Positions 18,158 through 27,384 of a DNA stretch of 64,000 nucleotides are shown here, piece after piece. The position numbers were made by a program, and so were the translations under genes. The DNA is from Amphritea japonica ATCC BAA-1530 (GTDB taxonomy: Bacteria; Pseudomonadota; Gammaproteobacteria; Pseudomonadales; Balneatricaceae), in assembly GCF_016592435.1 (NCBI RefSeq), contig NZ_AP014545.1:2550693-2614692 (forward strand), given 5' to 3'. The notes beneath the pieces are model-generated. The model searched no databases. It saw nothing but the letters and a program-made list of their open reading frames with translations, and was not told the DNA's origin. The stretch's first letter is position 1, and each line of letters opens with the position of its first letter.

Positions 18158-19537
18158 TCAGCAAGCGACGACGTTGACCGCCAGTCCGCCCTGAGAGGTT
18201 TCTTTATACTTGTCTTGCATATCAACACCGGTCTGACGCATCGTTTCGATCACTGAATCCAGTGAAACGTGATGCTGACCATCGCCACGCAGGGCCAGGC
18301 GGGCAGCGTTAATCGCCTTTACCGCACCCATCGTATTTCGTTCAATACAGGGAACCTGAACCAAGCCACCAATAGGGTCGCAGGTCAGTCCCAGATTATG
18401 TTCCATACCAATTTCAGCAGCATTTTCTACCTGTTGAGTGGTACCACCCATAACAGCGCACAATGCTCCGGCTGCCATTGAGCAGGCAACACCAATCTCA
18501 CCCTGACAGCCAACTTCAGCTGCAGAGATAGACGCGTTCTTTTTATACAGCATGCCGATAGCAGCAGAGGTTGCCAGAAAATCAAAGATGCCCTGTTCAT
18601 TCGACCCAGGGACAAAACGATCATAGTAAGCCAGCACCGCAGGAATAACGCCCGCCGCACCATTTGTGGGAGCAGTGACAACACGACCACCGGCCGCATT
18701 CTCTTCATTTACCGCGATAGCAAACAGATTGATCCAGTCCATCACCGTTAGCTGGTCTTTTAATGCGGCTTCAGGGTTGTCTTTTAATTCTTCGTACAGT
18801 TCATGGGCACGGCGCTTAATCTGAAGTCCACCGGGCAATTCGCCCTCCTCACCGCAGCCGCGCTTAATGCAGCGATCCATCACTTGCCAGATACTACGTA
18901 AGCGATCGTTCAGCTCTTCTTCGGTATGCCAGGTGTGTTCATTTTTATGCACCAGCTCGGCAATAGTCATGTTGTGCTTTTCACACAACGCCAGTAATTC
19001 AGCACCGTTGTCGAAGTGGTATGGCAGTTTAAAAGCAGGCGCAGAACCAGATTTCTTATCCGCTTCAACGTCACTCAGAACAAAGCCACCACCAACGGAA
19101 TAGAAAATATTGTCATGCAGTATGATTCCTGCAGCATCAAAAGCTTGGAAGCGCATACCATTAGGGTGTTTTGGCAGGGACTCGCCAAAATGAAAAGGAA
19201 GGTGTTCTTCAGGACAGAAGTCTATTAGCTTTTCACCCGCAAGATTTAGCTGACCACTGAGCTGAATCTGCTCGATATACTGCGGTACTTTATCGGGGTC
19301 CACCAAATCAGGTTTCTCACCCATCAGACCTATCATCACCGCAACATCAGTAGCGTGACCTTTACCAGTCATCGCTAGAGAACCATACAGACCAACTTTA
19401 ACGCTGACCACTTTCATCAGGTCACCGCGTGCCTGCAGTTCATCCAGAAATCGATTTGCCGCAACAACCGGCCCAACCGTATGAGAGCTGGAAGGACCAA
19501 TTCCTACCTTATACAGATCAAAAATACTTAGTGGCAC
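18158..19537 (-). CDS. sdaA: L-serine dehydratase, iron-sulfur type
   Basis: 459 residues from a GTG start chosen because GGAG lies 8 bases upstream and the protein then begins [20 protein letters not shown], as in E. coli SdaA (454). An ATG 69 bases upstream would add residues not usual in the family. It deaminates L-serine to pyruvate with a [4Fe-4S] cluster; likely ligands are in [20 protein letters not shown] and VPCIERN. First gene of the minus-strand set sdaA-glyA-gcvH-gcvP, so glycine can flow through serine to pyruvate. Two copies of a candidate operator lie 170-270 bases upstream. Confidence 0.95.
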   Translation of the reverse strand: MPLSIFDLYKVGIGPSSSHTVGPVVAANRFLDELQARGDLMKVVSVKVGLYGSLAMTGKGHATDVAVMIGLMGEKPDLVDPDKVPQYIEQIQLSGQLNLAGEKLIDFCPEEHLPFHFGESLPKHPNGMRFQAFDAAGIILHDNIFYSVGGGFVLSDVEADKKSGSAPAFKLPYHFDNGAELLALCEKHNMTIAELVHKNEHTWHTEEELNDRLRSIWQVMDRCIKRGCGEEGELPGGLQIKRRAHELYEELKDNPEAALKDQLTVMDWINLFAIAVNEENAAGGRVVTAPTNGAAGVIPAVLAYYDRFVPGSNEQGIFDFLATSAAIGMLYKKNASISAAEVGCQGEIGVACSMAAGALCAVMGGTTQQVENAAEIGMEHNLGLTCDPIGGLVQVPCIERNTMGAVKAINAARLALRGDGQHHVSLDSVIETMRQTGVDMQDKYKETSQGGLAVNVVAC

Positions 19538-19707
19538 TTCAGCATCTCCACAGCGGTTATCCGCTTTTCTTATTATCAGTGTTATCAGTTGGGTATCAGT
19601 AAGCATTAAAGCCTGTCATACAGATCACCTTTATCTCTTAAAAGTTGATCATTTAACCAGCAACTGAATTTCAGATTAGCAGCGCCGTTTTCCAAAATCA
19701 ACAAAAA

Positions 19708-19723
19708 GTTTCTTATTGGAAAC
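19708..19723. promoter_or_regulatory. Candidate operator of the XRE/cupin regulator, site 1
   Basis: GTTTC-TTATTG-GAAAC is an inverted repeat about 170 bases upstream of the sdaA start. The core TTTCTTATTGGAAA matches the site upstream of the AGCS symporter (TTTCCTATTGGAAA) at 13 of 14 positions. Confidence 0.5.
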
Positions 19724-19788
19724 ATATTTTCTTTATGTGCCCTTGGTCTATATACGAAGGATTCTTTCAAAGAGCCCGGGGGTTGTGT

Positions 19789-19803
19789 ACTATTATTGGA
19801 AAC
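19789..19803. promoter_or_regulatory. Candidate operator of the XRE/cupin regulator, site 2
   Basis: ACTATTATTGGAAAC shares the right half (TTATTGGAAAC) with site 1 and matches it at 11 of 14 core positions. It lies about 250 bases upstream of sdaA and 260 bases upstream of the regulator gene. Confidence 0.4.
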
Positions 19804-19965
19804 AAAGAACCGGTAATCAGTTGATACAAAAGGCTTTTGCAAACCTTCTAAGTCATCAACAATTCAACGTATAAAGGCTTAAAGTCGGCACAACGACCTG
19901 TTTTGGGAATTAAAGAGTCGCTCCTAAACAACTCAGATCGTGCAACTTGTTGTATAACATAGCGG

Positions 19966-19971
19966 TATAAT
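19966..19971 (+). promoter_or_regulatory. Possible -10 element of the XRE/cupin regulator gene
   Basis: A perfect TATAAT stands 88 bases before the regulator ATG. A -35 match at the usual distance is poor. Confidence 0.35.
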
Positions 19972-20058
19972 CACAGTGAGCCTGTAGCGGGTAAGCATGA
20001 CCCGCAAGAGAACGACTGCCAGAACCTGAGCAGAGTTAAGATTCCACGGAGCATCCCA

Positions 20059-20694
20059 ATGTCAGATAAACCTTCATTCCTACAAGCTGAACAACAGTTC
20101 TTCAAAGTGTCTCAGGACAATGCTGAAGCGACAGTAGAGCCGCTTGAGCTGGGCAAACGAGTGCGTGAAATACGCCTCAGCCAAAATTTGACATTGGAAG
20201 AAGCCAGTAAGCGAACAGGGTTGGCTCGCTCAACACTGTCCAAGATCGAAAACGAGCAAATTTCCCCCACCTTCACAGCCGTCAACAAACTGGTGAAAGG
20301 TCTGGGTATCGATATCCCTCAGTTATTTACCCAACCCACTAAGAAAGCTCCGGGCAGCGGCGGACGTCGCGATATTACCCGAAGCGGTGAAGGCAAACCC
20401 CATCCAACACCGACCTACGAACATGAATTACTGGCTACACAGCTAACCAGTAAGAAGATGATTCCGTTCAAAACCACTGTCCGTACGCATTCCTGGGACG
20501 AGTATGAAGACTGGGTTCGACATGATGGCGAAGAGTTTCTCTTTGTCCTGAGCGGGAGCATTATGTTCTATACAGAGTTCTACGAACCGATCGAGCTCAA
20601 CGCCGGAGACAGCGCCTACTACGATTGCGAAATGGGGCATGCTCTGGTCTCCATCAGCGAACAGGATGCTGAAGTTCTTTGGGTAACAGCTTAA
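20059..20694 (+). CDS. XRE-family regulator with C-terminal cupin domain
   Basis: A 211-residue regulator. Helix-turn-helix at about residues 31-86 (LGKRVREIRLSQNLTLEEAS, RTGLARSTLSKIEN), then a linker rich in G, R and P, then a small cupin barrel (EFLFVLSGSIMFYTEF, LNAGDSAYYDCEMGHALVS) that probably binds a small effector. It is divergent from sdaA-glyA-gcvH-gcvP and upstream of the AGCS symporter and gcvT-lipA, so glycine, serine or a near metabolite is the likely signal. A shared palindrome upstream of both arms is its likely operator. It is followed by a terminator. Confidence 0.88.
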   Translation: MSDKPSFLQAEQQFFKVSQDNAEATVEPLELGKRVREIRLSQNLTLEEASKRTGLARSTLSKIENEQISPTFTAVNKLVKGLGIDIPQLFTQPTKKAPGSGGRRDITRSGEGKPHPTPTYEHELLATQLTSKKMIPFKTTVRTHSWDEYEDWVRHDGEEFLFVLSGSIMFYTEFYEPIELNAGDSAYYDCEMGHALVSISEQDAEVLWVTA

Positions 20695-20772
20695 GAGCCG
20701 ACCGCTGAACAAGTTCAGCTCACTAGAACGCGACTTCGTCGCTTGCTAGTAGCTAGAAAAATCAAAAACACT

Positions 20773-20797
20773 AAACCGCTTCTAGGCGGTTTTTTTA
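20773..20797 (+). terminator. Terminator after the XRE/cupin gene
   Basis: AAACCGC and GCGGTTT pair around TTCTAG, followed by seven T residues, about 80 bases past the stop. It separates the regulator from the AGCS symporter. Confidence 0.9.
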
Positions 20798-20894
20798 TGC
20801 GTGGCACAAGAAAAGCGTACCCGGCTTACAGACTCTAACTCCCTGCACTCTCCCCTTACTTTTTCTGGATACCCACGGTCGAACGGGTTCAATA

Positions 20895-20926
20895 CTCTAG
20901 AAGGGAAGCTTACTTCCCTTCTAGAG
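20895..20926. repeat. Perfect 14-base inverted repeat with 4-base loop
   Basis: CTCTAGAAGGGAAG, loop CTTA, then CTTCCCTTCTAGAG. There is no T run on either side, so it is not a standard terminator. It lies in the 500-base spacer between the regulator terminator and the AGCS symporter. Confidence 0.7.
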
Positions 20927-21109
20927 AGAGACACTCTTGAGCCCATCGAGGGGGACGAGTTTCCAATACGAATTTAATATAAAAACCTAATTCTTAATAA
21001 AACCCTTATCTAACAATCACTTTACTTACCTGCGTCTATTTCAATGCGACATTTTATTGCCAATAAACGCATTTTTTTATTGCATTGAGTTTCCTTATCG
21101 ACTAGTTTT

Positions 21110-21125
21110 GTTTCCTATTGGAAAT
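21110..21125. promoter_or_regulatory. Candidate operator of the XRE/cupin regulator, site 3
   Basis: GTTTCC-TATT-GGAAAT is a palindrome about 175 bases upstream of the AGCS symporter start. It repeats the motif seen upstream of sdaA. A left half-copy, GTTTCCTTAT, lies 12 bases upstream at 21089-21098. Confidence 0.5.
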
Positions 21126-21297
21126 ATATTCCCTTTGCTGATCTTCTGTTTCTTCTTAGCCTGATATTTGGGCTTCTAAGAAATAGTTTCTCAGGGTGGC
21201 CCATCTATCCACCGGAATTTTCAAACTATAAGTCGATCTATCAACCCTATGAATTGATCGGCAATAACAATAAAAAATCCTCTGGGAGTCTACATTT

Positions 21298-22686
21298 ATG
21301 GAATCATTAACCGCTATTATCGGCGAAATTAACGGCATCGTCTGGGGTCCGTTAATGCTCGTCCTCATCCTTGGTGTTGGTCTGTTCCTCATGCTTGGTC
21401 TGCGCCTGATGCCTATCCTGAAACTGGGAACAGGCTTCAAGCTACTGTTTGAAGGTCGTAACACTAAGAAGGGCGATGAGAAGGAAGGCGAAATCTCACC
21501 TTTCAATGCTCTGATGACAGCACTGTCTGCAACCGTAGGTACTGGTAACATTGCAGGTGTGGCTACGGCCGTATTCCTGGGTGGTCCTGGTGCGCTTTTC
21601 TGGATGTGGTGTACTGCTCTGGTGGGCATGGCAACCAAATACTCTGAAGCCGTTCTGGCTGTTAAATACCGTGAAGTAGATGAAGAAGGTCGCCATGTTG
21701 GTGGCCCGATGTACTACATCAAAAACGGTCTTGGCTCTAAGTGGGCATGGCTGGGAACAATGTTTGCGATTTTCGGTGCTGTTGCAGCATTCGGTATCGG
21801 CAACACGGTTCAGTCTAACTCTGTTGCAGATGTACTTCACGCCAACTTCGGTGTAAACGTTTGGGTAACAGGCGTTACTCTGATGGTTCTGGTTGGTGCT
21901 GTTCTGATCGGTGGCATCAAACGTATCGGTAGTGTTGCTGGTGCCCTGGTACCTCTGATGGCGATCGCATACCTGACCGCTGGCCTTGTTGTTCTGGCTA
22001 TTAATGCTGAAGCAATTCCTGCTGCACTTGATCTGGTATTTACTCACGCTTTCACTAGTACAGCTGCTGAAGGTGGTTTTGCAGGTGCCGCTGTATGGAT
22101 GGCTATCCGTTTCGGCGTAGCACGTGGCGTCTTCTCAAACGAAGCTGGTCTGGGTTCTGCACCTATCGCTCACGCGGCAGCACAGACTAAAGATCCTGTT
22201 CGTCAGGGTCTGGTAGCTATGCTAGGTACTTTCATCGACACTCTGATCATCTGTTCAATTACTGGTTTGGTAATCATTACCTCCGGTGAGTGGACCTCTG
22301 GTGTATCCGGTGCTGCACTTACGTCGGCAGCCTTTGCACAAGCTCTTCCTGGCTTGGGCAACTACCTGGTAGCGATCTCTCTGGCGATCTTCGCTTTCAC
22401 TACCATTATTGGCTGGTCCTTCTACGGCGAGCGCTGTGTTGAATTCCTGTTCGGTGTTAAATCAATTGCGCCATATCGCGTACTTTGGATCATTGCGGTT
22501 CCTGTTGGTGCCGGTGTCAGCCTGGATTTCATCTGGCTGGTAGCTGATACCCTGAATGCAATGATGGCGATTCCTAACCTGATTGCACTGGCGCTGCTAA
22601 GCCCTGTGGTATTCAAACTAACTAAAGAATTCTTTGCCCGTAACGGTGCCCCTGTTGATGCAGAAGGCAACGCGCAGTCAAAGTAA
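21298..22686 (+). CDS. Sodium:alanine/glycine symporter (AGCS family)
   Basis: A 462-residue inner-membrane transporter with about ten membrane segments. AGCS signatures are clear: LSATVGTGNIAGVATA, GGPGALFWMW, RFGVARGVFSNEAGLGSAPI and GWSFYGERC. The family moves alanine, glycine or D-alanine with Na+. GGGAG stands before the ATG. Its place beside gcv genes and the XRE/cupin regulator suggests glycine uptake. A very similar paralogue lies at 37821, next to dsdA. A GU-rich terminator follows the stop. Confidence 0.95.
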   Translation: MESLTAIIGEINGIVWGPLMLVLILGVGLFLMLGLRLMPILKLGTGFKLLFEGRNTKKGDEKEGEISPFNALMTALSATVGTGNIAGVATAVFLGGPGALFWMWCTALVGMATKYSEAVLAVKYREVDEEGRHVGGPMYYIKNGLGSKWAWLGTMFAIFGAVAAFGIGNTVQSNSVADVLHANFGVNVWVTGVTLMVLVGAVLIGGIKRIGSVAGALVPLMAIAYLTAGLVVLAINAEAIPAALDLVFTHAFTSTAAEGGFAGAAVWMAIRFGVARGVFSNEAGLGSAPIAHAAAQTKDPVRQGLVAMLGTFIDTLIICSITGLVIITSGEWTSGVSGAALTSAAFAQALPGLGNYLVAISLAIFAFTTIIGWSFYGERCVEFLFGVKSIAPYRVLWIIAVPVGAGVSLDFIWLVADTLNAMMAIPNLIALALLSPVVFKLTKEFFARNGAPVDAEGNAQSK

Positions 22687-22719
22687 CCTTAGTCGGTTGA
22701 TACAGGCTTAATCTAAGTT

Positions 22720-22760
22720 AAAGGTATCCGGACGCTTCGCGGTTTTGTTCGGGTGCCTTT
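22720..22760 (+). terminator. Hairpin after the AGCS symporter
   Basis: AAAGGTATCCGGAC and GTTCGGGTGCCTTT form a 14-pair stem in RNA if three G-U pairs are counted, 34 bases past the stop. The T content after it is modest. It may limit read-through into gcvT. Confidence 0.65.
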
Positions 22761-22947
22761 CCTTAACCTTATTTCAATTTCAATGTTTGCTTGTCGAAAA
22801 GGTTGCTGCTGCATACAGAGCTTTTTCCACAATCGAGCCGAGGCTAATGTTTTTTTATATTACCGCTGACTTAACCGGGTATATAAAAAGCACCTCTAGC
22901 AACAAATACTGCGGTGAATACTACCGCCAGAAACGATGGAGAAACCC

Positions 22948-24063
22948 ATGTCTGAACTGAACAAAACCCCCCTCTACGACCTGCATGTTGAACTTGGTGG
23001 CAAGATGGTGCCTTTTGCAGGCTTCGAAATGCCTGTTCAGTACCCTCTGGGCGTAAAAAAAGAACACCTGCATACCCGCGACCATGCCGGCCTGTTTGAT
23101 GTTTCTCATATGGGGCAAGTAAAACTGACTGGCGCTAATGCAGCGGCTGAGCTTGAAAAACTTGTGCCTGTCGACATTATTGATCTGCCTGCGGGTAAGC
23201 AACGTTATGCGTTATTCACTAACGAAAACGGCGGCATCATGGATGATCTTATGATCACAAATTACGGCGATCATCTGTATGTAGTCGTAAACGCGGCCTG
23301 TAAAGAGCAGGACATTGCGCATATGCGTGCCAACCTTGGTGAAGGTGTAGAGCTGGAAGTGCTGGATGATCGTGCACTGGTTGCTTTACAGGGGCCAGAA
23401 GCTGCACAAGCTCTGTCTCGTATCTGCCCTGAAGTTAATGACCTGGTCTTTATGGACTCCCGTCACATTAGCATTGACGGCGTTGACTGTTTTGTTAGCC
23501 GCTCGGGTTACACCGGAGAAGATGGCTATGAAATTTCTATCCCGGCCGCAGATACTGACCGACTCTGTCGCCTGTTCCTGGAACAGCCTGAGATTGAGTT
23601 CATCGGACTGGGGGCGCGTGACTCCCTGCGTCTGGAATCTGGCCTGTGCCTATACGGGCACGACCTGAACCCTTCCACAACACCGATTGAAGGCAGCCTG
23701 ATCTGGGCCATCAGCAAAAATCGCCGGGCAGACGGTGAGCGTGCCGGCGGCTTCCCTGGTGCTGACAAAATCTTTGATCAGATAGCCAATAAAAACTATA
23801 CCCGTAAGCGAGTCGGTCTTATCGCTCAGGGCAAAGCCCCTATTCGGGAGGGTGCAGAGCTGGTTAATGCCGATGGTGTAAAGATTGGTGAAGTGACCAG
23901 CGGCAGCTTTGGTCCAACACTGGGTGTCCCTGTTGCGATGGGATATGTCGCAACTGAGTATGCCGTACTCGAGACCGAAGTATATGCTCTGGTTCGTGGT
24001 AAGCAGATGCCGATGGTTGTATCCAAAGCACCCTTTATCGAGCAACGCTACTACCGGGGTTAA
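22948..24063 (+). CDS. gcvT: Glycine cleavage system aminomethyltransferase, T protein
   Basis: 371 residues from MSELNKTPLYDLH, chosen because GGAG lies 6 bases before; an ATG 12 bases upstream overlaps that site. GcvT takes the methylene group from GcvH to THF and frees ammonium. LFDVSHMGQVKLTG, NENGGIMDDLMITN and LGARDSLRLESGLCLYGHDL are conserved. It lies 260 bases after the AGCS symporter and 136 bases before lipA, across from the rest of the gcv genes, which run the other way. A strong hairpin follows. Confidence 0.97.
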   Translation: MSELNKTPLYDLHVELGGKMVPFAGFEMPVQYPLGVKKEHLHTRDHAGLFDVSHMGQVKLTGANAAAELEKLVPVDIIDLPAGKQRYALFTNENGGIMDDLMITNYGDHLYVVVNAACKEQDIAHMRANLGEGVELEVLDDRALVALQGPEAAQALSRICPEVNDLVFMDSRHISIDGVDCFVSRSGYTGEDGYEISIPAADTDRLCRLFLEQPEIEFIGLGARDSLRLESGLCLYGHDLNPSTTPIEGSLIWAISKNRRADGERAGGFPGADKIFDQIANKNYTRKRVGLIAQGKAPIREGAELVNADGVKIGEVTSGSFGPTLGVPVAMGYVATEYAVLETEVYALVRGKQMPMVVSKAPFIEQRYYRG

Positions 24064-24082
24064 TTTCCCTCTGCGTAACCCT

Positions 24083-24106
24083 CAGGAGCTGGCTGGCCAG
24101 CTCCTG
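24083..24106 (+). other. Strong hairpin between gcvT and lipA
   Basis: CAGGAGCTGGC and GCCAGCTCCTG form a perfect 11-pair stem with a two-base spacer, 20 bases past gcvT. There is no T run, so it may protect the gcvT message from decay rather than terminate. Confidence 0.55.
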
Positions 24107-24199
24107 AAACTGAAATGCTAAGAACCCGGTTACCCCTTTCACAGGGACCTACCGGTTATCACTTTTTTACTGGCTAAAGCTACTCTGGAGGCGCCCCTG

Positions 24200-25162
24200 A
24201 TGGAGATGATCCCTTTAAAAGAACTCAAAGGTGAGTCAAAGATGTCCCGGTTGCGGGAAAAGCCGGACCCTGAGCGGGCGCGGCTGCGTAAACCAGAATG
24301 GATCCGTATCGACTCACGCTCCAACGCCAATGTTAAAAAAGTTAAGCAACAACTGCGCGAACTGAAACTTCATACCGTATGCGAAGAGGCTTCTTGCCCG
24401 AATCTGGCTGAATGCTTTAGCCACAAAACCGCGACCCTGATGATTATGGGTGCCATCTGCACGCGTCGATGCCCTTTCTGTGACGTGGCCCATGGTCGCC
24501 CTATGACGCTGGATCCTGATGAACCCAAAAATGTAGCACGTAATATCGCCCAATTAGGCTTACGCTATGTTGTCATCACCTCAGTCGACCGTGACGATCT
24601 TAAAGATGGCGGTGCCGCTCATTTTGCCGAATGCGTTAAAGAAGCCCGGGCATTAAATGATGATCTTAAGGTGGAAATTCTGGTACCCGATTTTCGTGGC
24701 CGAATGGATATCGCCCTGGAGAAGCTATCACTGCAGCTACCCGATGTTCTGAATCACAACCTGGAAACAGTGCCAGCGCTTTACAGCAAAGTCCGTCCCG
24801 GCGCTGATTACCACTGGTCACTTAACCTGCTCTACCGATTCAAACAGCTACACCCTCAGGTAGATACTAAGTCCGGCATTATGGTGGGACTGGGAGAAAC
24901 CCAGGAAGAAGTAATCAAAGTGATGAAGGATCTGCGCGCTAATGACGTGGATATGATCACAATCGGGCAGTATCTTCAGCCATCAAAACACCACCTGGCG
25001 GTAGAACGCTATATCACTCCCGAAGAGTTCAAAGAGTATGAACAATTAGGCTATCAACTTGGCTTCAAAAATGTCGCCAGTGGTCCAATGGTTCGCTCCT
25101 CTTACCACGCTGATCTCCAGGCCAAAGGACTGGAAACAGCAGTAAGTGAAACACTGGCTTAA
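24200..25162 (+). CDS. lipA: Lipoyl synthase
   Basis: A 320-residue radical-SAM enzyme that inserts two sulfur atoms into octanoyl groups on GcvH and the 2-oxoacid dehydrogenases. The auxiliary cluster motif is [12 protein letters not shown] and the radical-SAM motif is CTRRCPFC; the conserved RSSYHADL end is present. GGAGG lies 8 bases before the ATG. LipA usually sits next to lipB; here it is next to gcvT, so it may be a copy that serves the glycine cleavage system. Whether the genome has another lipA cannot be seen. Confidence 0.97.
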   Translation: MEMIPLKELKGESKMSRLREKPDPERARLRKPEWIRIDSRSNANVKKVKQQLRELKLHTVCEEASCPNLAECFSHKTATLMIMGAICTRRCPFCDVAHGRPMTLDPDEPKNVARNIAQLGLRYVVITSVDRDDLKDGGAAHFAECVKEARALNDDLKVEILVPDFRGRMDIALEKLSLQLPDVLNHNLETVPALYSKVRPGADYHWSLNLLYRFKQLHPQVDTKSGIMVGLGETQEEVIKVMKDLRANDVDMITIGQYLQPSKHHLAVERYITPEEFKEYEQLGYQLGFKNVASGPMVRSSYHADLQAKGLETAVSETLA

Positions 25163-25221
25163 ATACTAAACACTGACTAACAGGCGGACCACTGATCGCC
25201 TGCTGAGTAAAGGAGCGGACA

Positions 25222-26166
25222 ATGTCTGTTTACACCCCGGTTACCCAGGCACAATTAGAAAAATATCTGCAGCACTATGCCGTAGGTAAGCTGATTAGTT
25301 TTAAGGGCATAGAAGCCGGGGTGGAAAACACTAATTATTTTGTCACTACCAGCGAAGGTGAATACGTTTTAACGCTGGTAGAGTCGGTAGATATCAGCCA
25401 GCTGCCGTTTATTCTTGATTATATTGAACAATTATCTGGACAAGGTATCGCCTGCGCCAAGCCGATACACATGCAAGATAGCAAACTATACGGGCAACTT
25501 AATGATCGCCCTGCCGTTCTGATGTCACGCCTCTCAGGCAGCCCCCTGGAGTCGCCCACAGACCAGCAGTCCAGTGTCATCGGTTTAACATTGGCACGGA
25601 TGCACCAGGTATCAGAGAAGCTGAGCAACGAAAAACAGGTTCATATCCATCAATGGTGTACTGAGCTGAGTTCGCAGCTTATGCCTCGATTAGCTGAAAC
25701 TGAAAAACAAACCCTGCAGCACAATCTTCAGGATGCCGGAAACATTGCCTGGGAAACACTCCCCAGTGGGCCGGTCCATGCCGATCTGTTTCCTGATAAC
25801 GCCTTATTTGATGGCGATCGACTCTGTGGTCTGATCGATTTCTATCACGCCTGCTCAGCCCCCTATCTATATGACCTTTGCGTCACCCTGAACGCCTGGT
25901 GTTATGACGAATCAGCTGCACAGTATGATTTCAATAAAGCGCTGCTGATACTGGACAGCTATCAAAGTGTTCGACCTCTGAACAACGATGAGCAAAAAAG
26001 CTTCAGCGCGATGCTGCAGGTAGCAGCATTACGCTTCTGGTTGTCCCGACTTAGAGATACCCATTTTCCCAAAGAGGGCCAGGTGGTTACCCGAAAAGAC
26101 CCGGCCGGAAAACAACAATTACTGGAATTATTAGGAGAAAGCCAGACTCTTCAACTGGCAGGCTGA
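25222..26166 (+). CDS. Homoserine kinase, APH-fold type (ThrB-like)
   Basis: A 314-residue protein of the phosphotransferase (APH) fold, like the Pseudomonas-type homoserine kinase and unlike the GHMP-fold ThrB of enterobacteria. GVENTNYFVTT is the nucleotide loop, VHADLFPDNALFDG the catalytic HxD-N motif and LIDFYHACSAPYLYDL the metal-binding aspartate region. It phosphorylates homoserine in threonine synthesis. GGAG lies just upstream; a small CAGGCG/CGCCTG hairpin stands between lipA and this gene (25181-25202). Confidence 0.9.
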   Translation: MSVYTPVTQAQLEKYLQHYAVGKLISFKGIEAGVENTNYFVTTSEGEYVLTLVESVDISQLPFILDYIEQLSGQGIACAKPIHMQDSKLYGQLNDRPAVLMSRLSGSPLESPTDQQSSVIGLTLARMHQVSEKLSNEKQVHIHQWCTELSSQLMPRLAETEKQTLQHNLQDAGNIAWETLPSGPVHADLFPDNALFDGDRLCGLIDFYHACSAPYLYDLCVTLNAWCYDESAAQYDFNKALLILDSYQSVRPLNNDEQKSFSAMLQVAALRFWLSRLRDTHFPKEGQVVTRKDPAGKQQLLELLGESQTLQLAG

Positions 26167-26177
26167 TCTGCGCTACA

Positions 26178-27056
26178 TCAATGCAGCAATTCAATCCGAT
26201 AACCACGCTGCTTCAATTGTCTCAACAGGCCATCTTCTCCAGCCAGATGGCCACTTCCTACCAACACAAACTCAACCGGCTGGTCTTTTAACATCGTTTC
26301 TATCTGGGGTATCCAGGCCTCATTCCTATCAGCCAATAAGGTACGATATTGCTCAGGAAAATCCCGACGCATATCCGCCACCATCAAGCGATCCAGATCC
26401 ACCAGGCTTCCTCGTCGCCAGGCGCCAATCAGCTCATCAATGAAATCTCCAGACTGCTCTAATTCATCCAGCGACATCGCCATAAAGCGCTCTTCATCTC
26501 CCTCGCCCATCGCCCCGAGAAAGCTGATTTGCTGATCGGCAGTTTCCATTCCCCCGACTGGCTTCCCGTCCCGAATTGCCCGCGAGTGAAAAAAGTCGTC
26601 GATCCCCTGAGCATCAACCCCGATCTGTTTTAGGTTAAGCATCGTCAGAGTAATAATAACGCCGGACGGGCGCAGACCGTTCAATAAGTCACCGGGAAGG
26701 CCATACTGTTGCCAGACCTTATCAATTCGTTGATAAAGCACAGGGGACACCCGTTGCCGCAACCCCCCTTTATCAGCATACCTGACCGCTTGCTGCATCC
26801 GTTGTTGTACACCCGGATTTTGAAGCTGCGCCAGATCAGTTTCAAAAACAAGTTTATCTGCCTCTGCATAAGCCTGATTAAACTGAGAAGGCAATGGGTA
26901 ATCACTCTGGCGTAACATATGCACCGTACCGCCAAGATAAAGCGTTTTATCTGCGGAGGTGATCTTCCAAACACTACTGCCTGCATTGGCTGTCGTAGTG
27001 ATAAATGAAACAATAACCAGCGTAAAGACTCTTAACATCCAAGGTAACAAACTCAT
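26178..27056 (-). CDS. TraB/GumN-family protein, secreted
   Basis: About 292 residues from MSLLPWMLRVFTL, chosen because GGAGAGG precedes it and a clear signal peptide (to about TTTANA) follows; the longer open frame to 27248 adds an odd basic stretch. TraB/GumN features: YLGGTVHMLRQSDYPLP near the start, and the C-terminal FVLVGSGHLAGEDGLL. Related proteins look like metal-dependent proteases or erythromycin-esterase-like enzymes, but their role in bacteria is unclear. It is convergent with the homoserine kinase. Confidence 0.85.
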   Translation of the reverse strand: MSLLPWMLRVFTLVIVSFITTTANAGSSVWKITSADKTLYLGGTVHMLRQSDYPLPSQFNQAYAEADKLVFETDLAQLQNPGVQQRMQQAVRYADKGGLRQRVSPVLYQRIDKVWQQYGLPGDLLNGLRPSGVIITLTMLNLKQIGVDAQGIDDFFHSRAIRDGKPVGGMETADQQISFLGAMGEGDEERFMAMSLDELEQSGDFIDELIGAWRRGSLVDLDRLMVADMRRDFPEQYRTLLADRNEAWIPQIETMLKDQPVEFVLVGSGHLAGEDGLLRQLKQRGYRIELLH

Positions 27057-27093
27057 CTGACCTCTCCATAGCTTGTAAAAAATCCACTTATGA

Positions 27094-27384
27094 TCACGCG
27101 CTGTACTCTCGCAGAACTTCAACAACCTGAACGGTATAAGAGGCATACCATCGCTTTCGCCCCTTATCCTGGGCCTCGCAATGCTCAACGTTTTCTTTCC
27201 ATTTTCGAATCTGCTCTTTACTATCCCAGTACGAGATCGCAATCTCATTACGCCCTTCAGTTACCGCTGTAAATTCCCGGCACCCGTACTCCTGTATTGC
27301 CAGATCCCGCATCCTGGCTGCCATCATGCTGTACTCATCATCCAACTGTGCAATTCTGGCCCGGAAAATTACCGCATACATCAC
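27094..27384 (-). CDS. Antibiotic-biosynthesis monooxygenase (ABM) domain protein
   Basis: A 95-96-residue ferredoxin-like ABM-fold protein: YAVIFRARIAQLDDEYSMMA, then GCREFTAVTEGRNEIAISYW and WKENVEHCEAQDKG. The ISYW and HxxAQ positions are typical of small dimeric ABM proteins of unknown substrate. The start could be either of two ATG codons in a row. It is probably transcribed with the TraB/GumN gene, 37 bases downstream. Confidence 0.85.
   Translation of the reverse strand: MMYAVIFRARIAQLDDEYSMMAARMRDLAIQEYGCREFTAVTEGRNEIAISYWDSKEQIRKWKENVEHCEAQDKGRKRWYASYTVQVVEVLREYSA

Noticed and set aside
19606-19842. 78-codon frame on the minus strand upstream of sdaA
   Set aside because: It covers the candidate operators, has no family likeness and no good start signal.
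19606-21297. Glycine riboswitch upstream of sdaA, the AGCS symporter or gcvT
   Set aside because: I looked for the conserved CGCCGAAGG and GGCAAA-GGAC type elements in the spacers before sdaA, gcvP, gcvT and the symporter and found none. An Infernal search would settle it.
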